From an uncultured Chitinophagaceae bacterium (GTDB lineage Bacteria; Bacteroidota; Bacteroidia; Chitinophagales; Chitinophagaceae): a stretch of DNA of 64,000 bases. The DNA is taken from assembly GCA_937958995.1 (NCBI GenBank), contig CALGAP010000023.1, forward strand, positions 1-64,000, given 5' to 3'. How positions within the stretch are numbered: position 1 is the first letter of the stretch; each line of letters begins with the position of its first letter. The notes beneath the pieces were generated by a model. It saw only the letters and a list, made by a program, of their open reading frames with translations, was not told where the DNA came from and did no database searches. Of this stretch, positions 16,919 through 26,032 are shown one piece after another. Both the position numbers and the translations under genes were made by a program.

Positions 16919-18196
16919 ATGGTCGCATTAATTCTCGGAGTTTTCATTGTAGGTTATGCTGCTATAGCTTTTGAGCATAACATAAAGATCAACAAGGCTG
17001 CTACTTCATTAATTACCGGCGTACTCTGCTGGTCGATCTACGCCTTGTACAGCATGGATAAGGATCTACCCGTACACCAACTTACCGAGCATCTCGGCGA
17101 GGTGGCGGGCATTTTGTTTTTCCTGATGGGCGCCATGACCGTGGTGGAGCTGATAGACGCGCACGATGGATTTGAGATCATCACCGGTCATATCACTACT
17201 ACCAGTAAAAAGAAGCTGGTGTGGATTGTGGCATTCATCTCATTCTTTTTGTCGGCAGTACTCGACAACCTTACTACCACCATCGTGATGGTATCGCTGC
17301 TGCGCAACCTGGTGCAGGAAAGGCGGGAGCGGTTGCTGTTTATCGGGCTGGTGGTGATTGCTGCCAACTCGGGTGGCGCCTGGTCGCCGATTGGCGACGT
17401 AACAACGACTATGTTGTGGCTGGGCGGACAGATTGACGCCCAGGCCATCGTGAGCCATGTAATTGTGCCCAGCCTGGTGTGCTGCGCAGTGCCCGCTTTT
17501 ATTATCAGCCTGCAGGTAAAGGGAACTCTTAAACGTACAGATGTCAGCCTTACGAGAAACGGCCTGGCAGGACCCCGCTCGCGGTTAGTGGTGTTTCTGC
17601 TGGGTGTAGGCACGCTGATGTTTGTGCCGATATTCAAAATAATTACCAATCTGCCGCCGTATATGGGCATTTTATTTGGACTGGGTGGTATGTGGCTGAT
17701 CACGGAATTAATTCATAGCGAAAAAGACGAGGCAGAGAAAGGTCTTTTGTCGGTAAACCATGCGCTGCGCAAAATAGATACGCCCAGCATACTTTTCTTC
17801 CTGGGCATATTGCTGAGCGTGGCGGTGTTGCAGACGACTGGCGTGCTGGCAGAACTGGCTGTGTGGTTAGACAATAACCTGGGAAATATAGAGGCCATCA
17901 CTTTCAGCATAGGTGCACTGTCGAGTATTGTCGACAACGTGCCGCTGGTGGCCGCCGCGCAAGGTATGTACAGCCTGCAGCAATTTCCCACCGATCATAC
18001 TTTCTGGATGATGCTGGCCTATTGTGCTGGTACCGGGGGCAGCATGCTCATCATAGGGTCGGCAGCAGGCGTGGCAGCTATGGGTATGGAAAAAATAGAT
18101 TTTTTCTGGTACCTCAAAAGGGTTGGCTGGCTCGCTCTTCTCGGTTACGCCGCCGGTATGGCTGTGTACCTGCTGCAGCAATACCTGCTTGCCTGA
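16919..18196 (+). CDS. NhaD-type Na+/H+ antiporter
   Basis: A 425-residue protein of the ion-transporter superfamily with about 12 helices. NhaD hallmarks are EVAGILFFLMGAMTVVELID, the paired-repeat motifs FFLSAVLDNLTTTIVM and ANSGGAWSPIGDVTTTML, and in the second half GALSSIVDNVPLVAA and GTGGSMLIIGSAAGVAAMG. It extrudes sodium in exchange for protons. It begins 20 bases after the SulP gene and ends 9 bases before the convergent second carbonic anhydrase gene. A sodium gradient made here could drive sodium-bicarbonate uptake by the SulP protein; that coupling is inferred from context. Confidence 0.9.
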   Translation: MVALILGVFIVGYAAIAFEHNIKINKAATSLITGVLCWSIYALYSMDKDLPVHQLTEHLGEVAGILFFLMGAMTVVELIDAHDGFEIITGHITTTSKKKLVWIVAFISFFLSAVLDNLTTTIVMVSLLRNLVQERRERLLFIGLVVIAANSGGAWSPIGDVTTTMLWLGGQIDAQAIVSHVIVPSLVCCAVPAFIISLQVKGTLKRTDVSLTRNGLAGPRSRLVVFLLGVGTLMFVPIFKIITNLPPYMGILFGLGGMWLITELIHSEKDEAEKGLLSVNHALRKIDTPSILFFLGILLSVAVLQTTGVLAELAVWLDNNLGNIEAITFSIGALSSIVDNVPLVAAAQGMYSLQQFPTDHTFWMMLAYCAGTGGSMLIIGSAAGVAAMGMEKIDFFWYLKRVGWLALLGYAAGMAVYLLQQYLLA

Positions 18197-18205
18197 TCGG
18201 CATTT

Positions 18206-18841
18206 TTACAGGCCGTCGTATTCGTATACTTCATCAATAGGCGTTCCTGCCTTCAAATCAAACAGCGGGTTGATAAGTCCATTTTTTAAACCATATACCC
18301 AGCCATGCAGGTCGGGGCGCTGCTCTTTTTTCCACGCGCGCTGAATGATGGATGTTTTTGCCAGGTTCATCACCTGTTCAACCACATTCAATTCAACCAG
18401 CCGGTCGCAGCGCGCCTCTTCGTCTCTTATTTTGTTCAGCTCATCCCTGTGCAGGCGGTACACGTCCTTGATGTTTCGCAGCCACATATTCAGCACCAGC
18501 TGAAAATCGGTCTTTGAAGTGGCCGCCTTCACACCACCACATCCATAGTGCCCGCACACAATCACATGCTTCACCTTTAAATGGTTTACCGCGTAGTCGA
18601 GCACCGACAGCAGGTTTACATCGGTATTCACTACCAGGTTGGCCACATTGCGGTGAACAAATATTTCACCGGGTTGCGTGCCTGTAATTTCATTGGCGGG
18701 CACACGGCTGTCGCTGCATCCAATCCATAAAAAGTCGGGTTTCTGTATATCCGATAAACGGTCAAAAAATTCGGGGTCGTCTGCTAATTTTTCCTGTGCC
18801 CAGGCTTTATTCTCCAATAATAGTTTCTCGTATGGATGCAT
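18206..18841 (-). CDS. Beta-class carbonic anhydrase, module 2
   Basis: A 211-residue carbonic anhydrase close to the Escherichia coli Can type. Zinc ligands are Cys42, Asp44 (GCSDSRV), His98 and Cys101 (CGHYGCGGV). The HVIVCGHYGCGG, NMWLRNIKDVY and HGWVYGLKNGLI blocks are typical. It is the last gene of the minus-strand module, 24 bases after the SulP-STAS gene, and converges with nhaD with only 9 bases between stop codons, leaving no room for a classical terminator between the two operons. Confidence 0.96.
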   Translation of the reverse strand: MHPYEKLLLENKAWAQEKLADDPEFFDRLSDIQKPDFLWIGCSDSRVPANEITGTQPGEIFVHRNVANLVVNTDVNLLSVLDYAVNHLKVKHVIVCGHYGCGGVKAATSKTDFQLVLNMWLRNIKDVYRLHRDELNKIRDEEARCDRLVELNVVEQVMNLAKTSIIQRAWKKEQRPDLHGWVYGLKNGLINPLFDLKAGTPIDEVYEYDGL

Positions 18842-18865
18842 CTCTTTTGATTTGTCGTTGATAAT

Positions 18866-20455
18866 TTAATTTTCGACAAGGGCCAGTTCACGCAATCTTT
18901 TTTCAATTCTGAAACCCTGTGCCTTGTTAATGCTTCGTTTCAATTCCACTTTGATATTCTTCAGGTGCGCATGCATCATAAAGTCTTCTATCACTTCAAT
19001 TACATCCTTATCAATATAATCGGCTCTTGTGGCATCAATTAATACAAACGAGTTTTCAGGCACTTCCTCGAGTTTGTATTTGATGATGGGTTTGTTCAGG
19101 AACGATACGTCTTTGCGCAGGCGGAAAAGATATCTGTTCTCATCATTCACCACCAGCACCGCCGACTTGAAATTGCTGCGCATTACAAAGAACAAACCTA
19201 CCACGCAACCGATCAGGATACCTACCAGCAGGTCGGTGAACAAAATGGCCACCACGGTAATTACAAAGGGCAGGAACTGGTCCATGCCTTTCTTGTAATA
19301 ATTGATAAAGATAGATGGTTTGGCCAGTTTAAAACCAGTATATATCAAAACGGCTGCCAGCGCGGTCAGCGGAATCAGGTTCATCACGGTGGGTATCAAC
19401 GCCACCGCTACCAGCAGGAATATGCCGTGCAGGATGGCCGATTTTTTCGTCTTGGCGCCGGCATACACGTTGGCGCTGGTGCGCACGATGACCGACGTAA
19501 TGGGCAAACCACCGATCAAACCTGCCACCACGTTACCTACACCCTGCGCTTTCAGCTCGCGGTTGGTGGGCGTTACGCGCTGGTAGGGATCCAGCTCATC
19601 AGCTGCTTCAATATTGAGCAACGTTTCCAGGCTCGCCACCAGCGCAATGGTTACGGCGGTGGTCCATACCGTCATATTGCCGAGATAACCGAAATCTGGA
19701 TGGGTAAAGAATGATAAGAATTCATCCATCGATTCGGCTATGGGCAGTTGCACCAGGTGCACGCCGCTGAGCGCCAGCTCGGGTTGGTACAATTTCAGCA
19801 CTTCATTGATACCCGTGCCAACGAGCACCACCACCAGCGGAGCTGGTATAAACTTGAATGCTTTGGCCATTTTCACAATGTACTTATCCCACACTATATA
19901 GAGCAGAATGGAAAACACGCCAATGGCGGCGGCAGTCGGTACCATGTTCGCCAGGGAATAATAAATTTCGGTGACGGTATTATGACCATCCTGCTGTTTG
20001 AAGGTCTGGTCGCCCTCGAAATCTGCTTCGTAGCCTACCAGGTGAGGAATTTGTTTTAAGATGAGGATAAGACCAATCGCCGCCAGCATGCCTTTAATTA
20101 CGCTGCCGGGAATATAGTCGCCCAGTATACCTGCTTTCAGATAACCAAGCACTACCTGCAGTATACCGGCTATTACCACCGCCAGCAGGAAGGCTTCAAA
20201 TACCGGCAATTTGCCCAATGCCACAATCACTATGGCTGTAAGACCAGCGGCAGGTCCGCTTACACTTAATTGAGATCCACTCAGTGCACCAACTACAATA
20301 CCGCCCACGATACCGGCAATAAGTCCTGATAAGGGCGGTGCGCCCGAACCTAATGCGATACCAAGACAAAGAGGCATTGCAATAAGAAACACAACCAGGC
20401 TTGCCGGCAAATCCGCGCCCAATGTTTTCAAGTGGGCCTTGAATCTATTTACCAT
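18866..20455 (-). CDS. SulP-family transporter with C-terminal STAS domain
   Basis: A 529-residue transporter. The N-terminal part has DLPASLVVFLIAMPLCLGIAL (here ADLPASLVVFLIAMPLCLG), SQLSVSGPAAGLTAI and GGLPITSVIVRTSANVYAGA, typical of SulP. Residues from about 425 form a STAS domain (PENSFVLIDATRADYIDKDV), usually a regulatory or interaction module. The start is the ATG at 20455 (MVNRFKAH); an in-frame TTG three codons upstream is less likely. Two marine-type Bacteroidota lineages have SulP genes next to carbonic anhydrase, which suggests bicarbonate rather than sulfate, but the ion cannot be read from sequence. Flanked by the HDHH protein gene upstream and carbonic anhydrase downstream. 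Confidence 0.92.
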   Translation of the reverse strand: MVNRFKAHLKTLGADLPASLVVFLIAMPLCLGIALGSGAPPLSGLIAGIVGGIVVGALSGSQLSVSGPAAGLTAIVIVALGKLPVFEAFLLAVVIAGILQVVLGYLKAGILGDYIPGSVIKGMLAAIGLILILKQIPHLVGYEADFEGDQTFKQQDGHNTVTEIYYSLANMVPTAAAIGVFSILLYIVWDKYIVKMAKAFKFIPAPLVVVLVGTGINEVLKLYQPELALSGVHLVQLPIAESMDEFLSFFTHPDFGYLGNMTVWTTAVTIALVASLETLLNIEAADELDPYQRVTPTNRELKAQGVGNVVAGLIGGLPITSVIVRTSANVYAGAKTKKSAILHGIFLLVAVALIPTVMNLIPLTALAAVLIYTGFKLAKPSIFINYYKKGMDQFLPFVITVVAILFTDLLVGILIGCVVGLFFVMRSNFKSAVLVVNDENRYLFRLRKDVSFLNKPIIKYKLEEVPENSFVLIDATRADYIDKDVIEVIEDFMMHAHLKNIKVELKRSINKAQGFRIEKRLRELALVEN

Positions 20456-20609
20456 AAACAACAAATATTTTTTAAGTCATGAATAACACGACTTACTTCG
20501 CTTGAAGATGTACGTTACTAATTGGTTACAATAACAGCTTTCAACAATTTTGGTTTGTTAGAAAGTTGGGTTACTGACAAGAAAAGACTGACTTGAAAAG
20601 AAGAAAGAG

Positions 20610-20978
20610 TTATGCGTTGGGAGGGGGAGAATGAATTTCGGAATGAACGAAACGCAGTTTATCGGCTTCATGGATCATATGCTCGAAAAGTGCATTTGCC
20701 CAGAAAGGATTCACTCCGCTGTGATGATCATGAATGTATTCTTCGTTGAAAGAAACAGGCACATCGGGTGATTTTTCGTCCGGGCCTGCAGGATTGGAAG
20801 GATAACCAGTTCCAGGTTCGCTTTCTTCGCTGTTCCAGGCAATAGGAGCATTACCGTTTTCATCCGAATAAATGAACTGGTTCACTGTAGTCAGAAATAA
20901 TAACAGCAGTATCATGGTTACCGAGGAAATCATTTTCCCGGTAGTCACGTTGGTTGCTATTTTTCTAACTGGGCTCAT
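20610..20978 (-). CDS. Small membrane-anchored HDHH-motif protein, module 2
   Basis: A 122-residue protein, counterpart of the one at 14429-14812. It has one hydrophobic segment at about residues 16-36, a Pro/Glu/Asn-rich linker, VSFNEEYIHDHH at 75-86, a His/aromatic helix (ANALFEHMIHEADKLRFVH) and a C-terminus HSPPPNA. Only the HDHH block and SPPP end are shared with its relative; the linkers differ, so the motif is what is kept. The start is the ATG at 20978, since the upstream codon at 20987 is TTG. It leads the SulP-STAS / carbonic anhydrase operon, separated by 154 bases. Confidence 0.75.
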   Translation of the reverse strand: MSPVRKIATNVTTGKMISSVTMILLLLFLTTVNQFIYSDENGNAPIAWNSEESEPGTGYPSNPAGPDEKSPDVPVSFNEEYIHDHHSGVNPFWANALFEHMIHEADKLRFVHSEIHSPPPNA

Positions 20979-21150
20979 TGTCAACAATAAGTGATGGCAA
21001 AGATAGCCGTCACGGTTTAGTATTAAAGGCTGTTAATGTATTTTAACAAAAATAAATTCAGAAAAAACGCTGCAGTGACAATTATGCATTCATTCAAACG
21101 ATATGCCACTGCGGATTGTTGTCACGCTGCTTGAAATATTGGCAGCATGA

Positions 21151-21399
21151 TTAACGCTCGTTAGTTTCTTTGCTATTCTCAGGCAGATGGGCGTATTCGC
21201 CTTTGAGTGCGTAGTATCCAAAGATCACCATACCTATTGCAATAGGCAAGAATACCACCACAAACACGCCCCATTGAATTTTGGTATCGATCTCCGGCTT
21301 TTTGGCAATCTCGCTGGCGGCTGTTTTAATTAAATAATAAACAGCAATCGGACCCAACAGAATCCATAGCACGCCGAGATATTTTTTCAGTGCATTCAT
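21151..21399 (-). CDS. Small two-helix membrane protein, DUF6814-like
   Basis: An 82-residue protein with membrane helices at about residues 7-26 (LGVLWILLGPIAVYYLI) and 42-64 (WGVFVVVFLPIAIGMVIFGYY) and a charged tail. It looks like the small Bacteroidota proteins of the DUF6814 type that accompany MHS-family transporters. It starts 9 bases after the end of the transporter gene, so they form one transcription unit and this is a plausible accessory subunit. The family name is from memory and less certain than the topology. Confidence 0.7.
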   Translation of the reverse strand: MNALKKYLGVLWILLGPIAVYYLIKTAASEIAKKPEIDTKIQWGVFVVVFLPIAIGMVIFGYYALKGEYAHLPENSKETNER

Positions 21400-21408
21400 A
21401 CAATTGTT

Positions 21409-22950
21409 TTAATCATTTACATCCGGATCGATCCGGTTGCTGATATACACCGCGCCGATAATCATGCACACCGCCGCAACTACAATCGGGTACCATAGCC
21501 CCGATAATTTGTCATTCACATATATCGTCGTCATCAGCGTGGCAATGAAAGGTGTTAACCCGCCAAACACGCCGTTGCCGATATGATAGGGCAGCGACAT
21601 GGACGTGTAACGTATGCGCGTTGGAAATAGTTCAACCAGGAAAGCCGCAATGGGTCCATACACCATCGTCACGTACAACACGAGAACAAATACGAGTGCC
21701 ACAAATTTCCAGTAAGTACCGGTATCAACCACTTTATCGCGATAGAGCAACGGGCCGGCCTTTATAGTGCCATCGGCTTTAACGGTATCTATCGCTACCT
21801 GCTTGTAAACAGATCCGTTTTCGAAATGATGAAATGCTTTGGTTGTCGTTCTGATGGAGTCGCTTGATTTGGCTCTTGCTATCGTAGTTATTTCCGGCAC
21901 TTCGGGCTCCACTACGCGCGTAACCTGTCCCGGCGGCTCGCTCAGTTTCAGGAACTGATCGAAGATGATATGATAAGTGGAAATGGCCAGCAACATGCCG
22001 ATGATCATGATCCATTTTCTGCCTACTTTATCGCTCCAGCTTCCAAATACTACGAAGAATGGTGTGGCAAATAAGATAGCCCATATCAGAATGGTGCGCG
22101 ACTGATCGAAGCTGATGCGGCAGACCGTTTCGACAAAACTCTGCGCGTAAAATTGGCCGGTGTACCAAACCACGCCTTGTCCCATGGTGGCGCCAAACAA
22201 CGCCAGCAGCACCATCTTCAGGTTCATTTTATGACCAAAACTTTCCTTCAGCGGATTCACGGAAATCTTGCCCTCGGCTTTGATCTTGCTGAACAAGGGC
22301 GATTCTTTCATTTTTAACCGGATGTAAATAGAAACGCCCACCAATACGATCGACAACCAGAAAGGTATGCGCCAGCCCCAATCGTCGAAGCGCCGGATAG
22401 ATTCATTGAGATCGCTGTGGAGTGAGTGACGCACAATCAGAATCACACCGAGCGAGAGAAACAAGCCGAGCGTGGCGGTGGTCTGTATCCAGCTGGTATA
22501 GTACCCGCGCTTGTCGGGTGGAGAATGCTCGGCCACATAGGTGGCGGCGCCACCGTATTCACCACCCAATGCAAGACCCTGCAGTAATCGTAATACGAGA
22601 ACGATGAGCGGCGCGGCAAAACCAATGCTTGCATAACCCGGCACCAGCCCGATGGCAAAGGTGCTGCCACCCATAATAACAAGTGTTAGCAGAAAGGTGT
22701 ATTTCCTGCCGATCAGGTCGCCCAATCGTCCAAAAACCAATGCACCAAAAGGCCGCACGATAAAACCCGCAGCGAATGTGGCGAGTGTTGAAAGCAGCGC
22801 GGCTGTGGGATTTCCGCTGGGGAAAAATTGTTGGGCAATAATAGTAGCCAGGCTGCCGAAGATGTAGAAGTCGTACCACTCAATTAGTGTGCCTACTGAA
22901 GAAGCTGCAATTACTTTCCAGATGCCTTTTGAAGCAGTAGATTGGTTCAT
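21409..22950 (-). CDS. MFS transporter of the metabolite:H+ symporter family
   Basis: A 513-residue, 12-helix transporter. MHS marks are SSVGTLIEWYDFYIFGSLA at the N-terminus, GRLGDLIGRKYTF, LLQGLALGGEYGGAATYVAEHSP (shown in part) and FGSWSDKVGRKWIM at mid-protein. An insert of about 90 residues between helices 8 and 9 (residues about 325-420, rich in Thr, Glu and Lys) is longer than usual for ProP or ShiA and would sit outside the membrane. It is divergent from acs with 69 bases between start codons, so a carboxylate such as acetate is a reasonable guess for the substrate. Confidence 0.88.
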   Translation of the reverse strand: MNQSTASKGIWKVIAASSVGTLIEWYDFYIFGSLATIIAQQFFPSGNPTAALLSTLATFAAGFIVRPFGALVFGRLGDLIGRKYTFLLTLVIMGGSTFAIGLVPGYASIGFAAPLIVLVLRLLQGLALGGEYGGAATYVAEHSPPDKRGYYTSWIQTTATLGLFLSLGVILIVRHSLHSDLNESIRRFDDWGWRIPFWLSIVLVGVSIYIRLKMKESPLFSKIKAEGKISVNPLKESFGHKMNLKMVLLALFGATMGQGVVWYTGQFYAQSFVETVCRISFDQSRTILIWAILFATPFFVVFGSWSDKVGRKWIMIIGMLLAISTYHIIFDQFLKLSEPPGQVTRVVEPEVPEITTIARAKSSDSIRTTTKAFHHFENGSVYKQVAIDTVKADGTIKAGPLLYRDKVVDTGTYWKFVALVFVLVLYVTMVYGPIAAFLVELFPTRIRYTSMSLPYHIGNGVFGGLTPFIATLMTTIYVNDKLSGLWYPIVVAAVCMIIGAVYISNRIDPDVND

Positions 22951-23019
22951 TCGGGGAAATTAATAAAAATCATTCGTAATTTAACCGCCCGAAATTGAAC
23001 TGAACAAACTAATTAACGC

Positions 23020-24933
23020 ATGTCATATCCATACCAGCTGACTTCACCCGAGCAATACAAAGCAGCGTACAAAAAGAGTGTTGAAGATCCGGAAGGTTTC
23101 TGGAGCGAAATCGCCTCGCATTTTTACTGGAGAAAGAAATGGGATAAAGTACTGGAGTGGGATTTTCAGAAACCTACCATCAAATGGTTCATAGGTGGTA
23201 AGCTGAATATTACTGAGAATTGCCTCGACCGTCACCTGGAAAAACTCGGCAACCAGCCCGCCATCATCTGGGAGCCGAACAACCCGGAAGAACATCACCG
23301 CGTGCTCACCTATAGAACGCTTCACGAAAAAGTGATGCAGTTTGCCAATGTGCTTAAGAACAACGGCGTAAAAAAAGGCGACCGCGTATGCATATACATG
23401 GGTATGGTGCCTGAGCTGGCTATTGCCGTTCTTGCCTGCGCGCGAATAGGCGCAGTGCATAGCGTAGTGTTTGGCGGTTTCAGCGCGCAAAGCATTGCCG
23501 ACAGATTGCAGGATGCAAAGGCTGAATACATCGTAACCTGCGATGGCACCTTCCGCGGCAACAAAGAAATTCCGCTGAAACCTGTAATAGACGATGCGTT
23601 GGTACAATGCCCGTTTGTGAAAAGAGTGATTGTGCTTACCCGCACGCGCACACCCGTGTCAATGATCAAAGGCAGAGATGTGTGGTGGGAAGATGAGATC
23701 AAGAAAGTGGAAACACAGGGCAATCCCGATTTCCCTGCCGAAGAGATGGATGCAGAAGATATGCTCTTCATCCTATACACTTCAGGTTCCACTGGTAAAC
23801 CCAAAGGCGTGGTGCATACCTGCGGTGGGTATATGGTGTATACCAATTACACTTTTGTAAACGTATTTCAATACCAACCGGGACAGGTTCATTTCTGCAC
23901 GGCCGATATTGGCTGGATCACTGGTCATAGTTATATCGTGTATGGTCCGTTGAGCGCGGGCGCCACCAGCCTGATGTTTGAAGGCATACCCACCTGGCCC
24001 GATGCCGGGCGTTTCTGGGAAATAGTGGATAAGTATAAAGTGAATATCCTGTACACTGCACCTACGGCTATTCGTTCGCTGATGGGCTTTGGTCTTTCAC
24101 CTATACAAGACAAAGACCTCAGCTCGCTACAGGTACTCGGTACCGTTGGTGAGCCCATCAACGAAGAGGCCTGGCATTGGTACAATGAAAACATTGGTAA
24201 GAAGAAAGCGCCTATCGTTGATACCTGGTGGCAGACCGAAACCGGTGGCATCATGATATCGAATATGGCGGGCGTTACGCCGGGTAAACCATCCTGGGCT
24301 ACTTTACCCATACCCGGCATTCAACCCGTGCTGGTTGATGAAAATGGCATGGAGCTTACTGAGGCTGAAACTTCGGGTAATCTCTGCATCAAATTTCCCT
24401 GGCCCGGCATGCTGCGCACCACCTATGGAGATCACGAGCGCTGCCGGCAAAATTATTTCGCCACCTATCCCAACTTATACTTCACCGGCGATGGCTGTCT
24501 GCGCGACAAAGATGGAAATTACCGCATCACCGGCCGCGTAGACGATGTGCTGAATGTGAGTGGACACCGCATTGGTACCGCCGAAGTGGAAAATGCCATC
24601 AATATGCACGCGGGCGTTGTAGAAAGCGCGGTGGTGGGTTACCCGCACGATATTAAGGGACAAGGCATCTACGCTTTCGTGATATACACGGGCTCTCACG
24701 GCGATGATGCGCTGGCAAAGCAAGACATCACCCAAACCGTCGCTCGCATCATTGGACCTATAGCCAAGCCCGATAAAATACAATTCGTAAAGGGCCTCCC
24801 CAAGACACGGAGCGGAAAAATTATGCGCCGCATCCTGCGCAAGATTGCCGAAGGGGAAACTGAAAACTTAGGCGATACCACCACCCTGCTTGACCCAAGT
24901 GTAGTAGAAGAAATAAAGCGGGAAAGACTATAG
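23020..24933 (+). CDS. acs: Acetyl-CoA synthetase (AMP-forming)
   Basis: A 637-residue enzyme activating acetate with ATP and CoA. The P-loop-like motif YTSGSTGKPKGVVH, DIGWITGHSYIVYGPL, VDTWWQTETGG, the hinge region GRVDDVLNVSGHRIGTAE and the C-terminal TRSGKIMRRILRKIAEG with the acetylatable Lys are all present. Length is normal and no disruption is seen. It is divergently arranged with the MHS transporter gene and ends in an intrinsic terminator. It probably supplies acetyl-CoA from scavenged or overflow acetate. Confidence 0.98.
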   Translation: MSYPYQLTSPEQYKAAYKKSVEDPEGFWSEIASHFYWRKKWDKVLEWDFQKPTIKWFIGGKLNITENCLDRHLEKLGNQPAIIWEPNNPEEHHRVLTYRTLHEKVMQFANVLKNNGVKKGDRVCIYMGMVPELAIAVLACARIGAVHSVVFGGFSAQSIADRLQDAKAEYIVTCDGTFRGNKEIPLKPVIDDALVQCPFVKRVIVLTRTRTPVSMIKGRDVWWEDEIKKVETQGNPDFPAEEMDAEDMLFILYTSGSTGKPKGVVHTCGGYMVYTNYTFVNVFQYQPGQVHFCTADIGWITGHSYIVYGPLSAGATSLMFEGIPTWPDAGRFWEIVDKYKVNILYTAPTAIRSLMGFGLSPIQDKDLSSLQVLGTVGEPINEEAWHWYNENIGKKKAPIVDTWWQTETGGIMISNMAGVTPGKPSWATLPIPGIQPVLVDENGMELTEAETSGNLCIKFPWPGMLRTTYGDHERCRQNYFATYPNLYFTGDGCLRDKDGNYRITGRVDDVLNVSGHRIGTAEVENAINMHAGVVESAVVGYPHDIKGQGIYAFVIYTGSHGDDALAKQDITQTVARIIGPIAKPDKIQFVKGLPKTRSGKIMRRILRKIAEGETENLGDTTTLLDPSVVEEIKRERL

Positions 24934-24993
24934 CAGGAAAATCCACGATCCCTGTCCGCGCAATCCGCGTAATCGCCACAATCCGTGATAAAA

Positions 24994-25025
24994 GAAAACC
25001 CCACGGCTGGAGTTGCGGGGTTTTC
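24994..25025 (+). terminator. Intrinsic terminator after acs
   Basis: Perfect 9-base arms GAAAACCCC (24994-25002) and GGGGTTTTC (25017-25025) with a 14-base loop; the distal arm doubles as a T-rich run. It lies 60 bases after the acs stop codon. Confidence 0.8.
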
Positions 25026-25077
25026 ATAGTTACGGAAACATTGACCGTTTACTGAAAACAACGGTTACTTTAAATAC

Positions 25078-25111
25078 GATTTCCTAAACCGGAAGGTTGG
25101 TTTAGGAAATC
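25078..25111. terminator. Second hairpin between acs and the L,D-transpeptidase gene
   Basis: Perfect 13-base arms (25078-25090 and 25099-25111, GATTTCCTAAACC and its complement) around an 8-base loop. It lies 38 bases beyond the stop codon of the convergent minus-strand gene. There is no clean T-run on either side, so it may act as an mRNA 3' end stabiliser rather than a classical terminator. Confidence 0.6.
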
Positions 25112-25148
25112 TACGAGAAAAATTACGTGGAATATTTACGAATGCGCT

Positions 25149-25697
25149 TTATCGTTGTATCGTCACTTTAGTGCCTACCGGCAGGTACCGGTCTAATTCA
25201 TCCAGGTCTTCATTTTTCACCGAAATACAACCATTGGTCCAGTTGGTGAAATCATCCACTACGATGTCATCATTCTTCCAGGTGCCGTGTATAGCTATGC
25301 CGCCGCCGATTTTTGCTTTAGCGGGAATTTTACCTGCTGCCTTACGCGCTTTGAATTTCGCCCAGCTTTCGGCATTGGGATAATCGAGCATAAACATCTT
25401 ATGCCATTTATCGTGCGGCTTTTTTGATATGATCTTGAAATTGCCTTCGGGCGTGCGTTTATCGCCTTCGTACATTTTATCGGAGAGATCTTTGCTGCCA
25501 AACACTACGGGGTAGGTAGCGTACCAGCCTTCATCGTCGAAAATCTTTAACTCGTAATCCGATTTATCTACTACCACGTATACAGTGCCTACGGGGTCTT
25601 CGCCGCCACGTTTCATGACGCGGGCTGCCGGCCTGGTGAAAGAAATAAACGAAGACGCAGCAACAATAATAGTAGCAAGGATTAAAGTCGATTTCAT
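25149..25697 (-). CDS. YkuD-type L,D-transpeptidase, exported
   Basis: A 182-residue protein with an N-terminal hydrophobic signal (residues 3-18) and a YkuD catalytic domain. VYVVVDKSDYELKIFDDEGW is the usual first strand pair (VVVDKSDYELKIF), RTPEGNFKIISK follows, and IAIHGT with NWTNGCISVKN supplies the catalytic His and Cys; the residue before Gly-Cys is Asn rather than the more usual Ser/His. Such enzymes form 3-3 peptidoglycan crosslinks or attach proteins to the wall. It lacks any binding module. No partner gene is adjacent. Confidence 0.88.
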   Translation of the reverse strand: MKSTLILATIIVAASSFISFTRPAARVMKRGGEDPVGTVYVVVDKSDYELKIFDDEGWYATYPVVFGSKDLSDKMYEGDKRTPEGNFKIISKKPHDKWHKMFMLDYPNAESWAKFKARKAAGKIPAKAKIGGGIAIHGTWKNDDIVVDDFTNWTNGCISVKNEDLDELDRYLPVGTKVTIQR

Positions 25698-26032
25698 AGT
25701 CCACCTGTGTTTTGAGTAGAGTCTTTTCAGCTCGACAAAGGTTTAAGTGTTAGCCTTCAATGTTATTGGTGGTTTTGGGAAATTGGATTTATCTAAAAAC
25801 GAATGGCGGGCAAAAATATTTCAAAAAAAATTTGACCTGTCCCCGCGAATTTTTATCGAAAAAATTTGGAAATATCAGGGCAATTTCTGTGCGAGAAAGT
25901 TGTAGCAAATCGTTAAAAAGACTGAAGATTGAACAGGGAAGGCTGAACAAGGAAGTAAGAAGTGAATTTTAATTGCGATTTAAAACTCTTTCTTACTTCC
26001 TTGTTCAGCCTTCCCTGTTCCTTCTTCAATCT
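25698..26032. other. Noncoding spacer of 335 bases
   Basis: No convincing gene. The left part (25698-25920) is AT-rich and should hold the promoter of the L,D-transpeptidase gene, though no clear TAnnTTTG element was picked out. The right part holds the long inverted repeat described separately. Confidence 0.6.
25931..26020. repeat. Long intergenic inverted repeat, relative of the TGAACAAGGAA family
   Basis: Perfect 30-base arms at 25931-25960 and 25991-26020 with a 30-base spacer, extendable outward over an imperfect GAAGATTGAA stretch. The arm contains TGAACAAGGAA, the same 11-base core as the copies at 9.9, 42.5 and 60.5 kb, but the flanking arm sequence differs (GGCTGAACAAGGAAGTAAGA). 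As in those copies, it lies just behind a stop codon (26033, minus strand). Confidence 0.88.

Noticed and set aside
25760..25972. 70-codon plus-strand frame in the spacer before the L,D-transpeptidase
   Set aside because: Ends inside the left arm of an inverted repeat, and the translation has no domain or signal.
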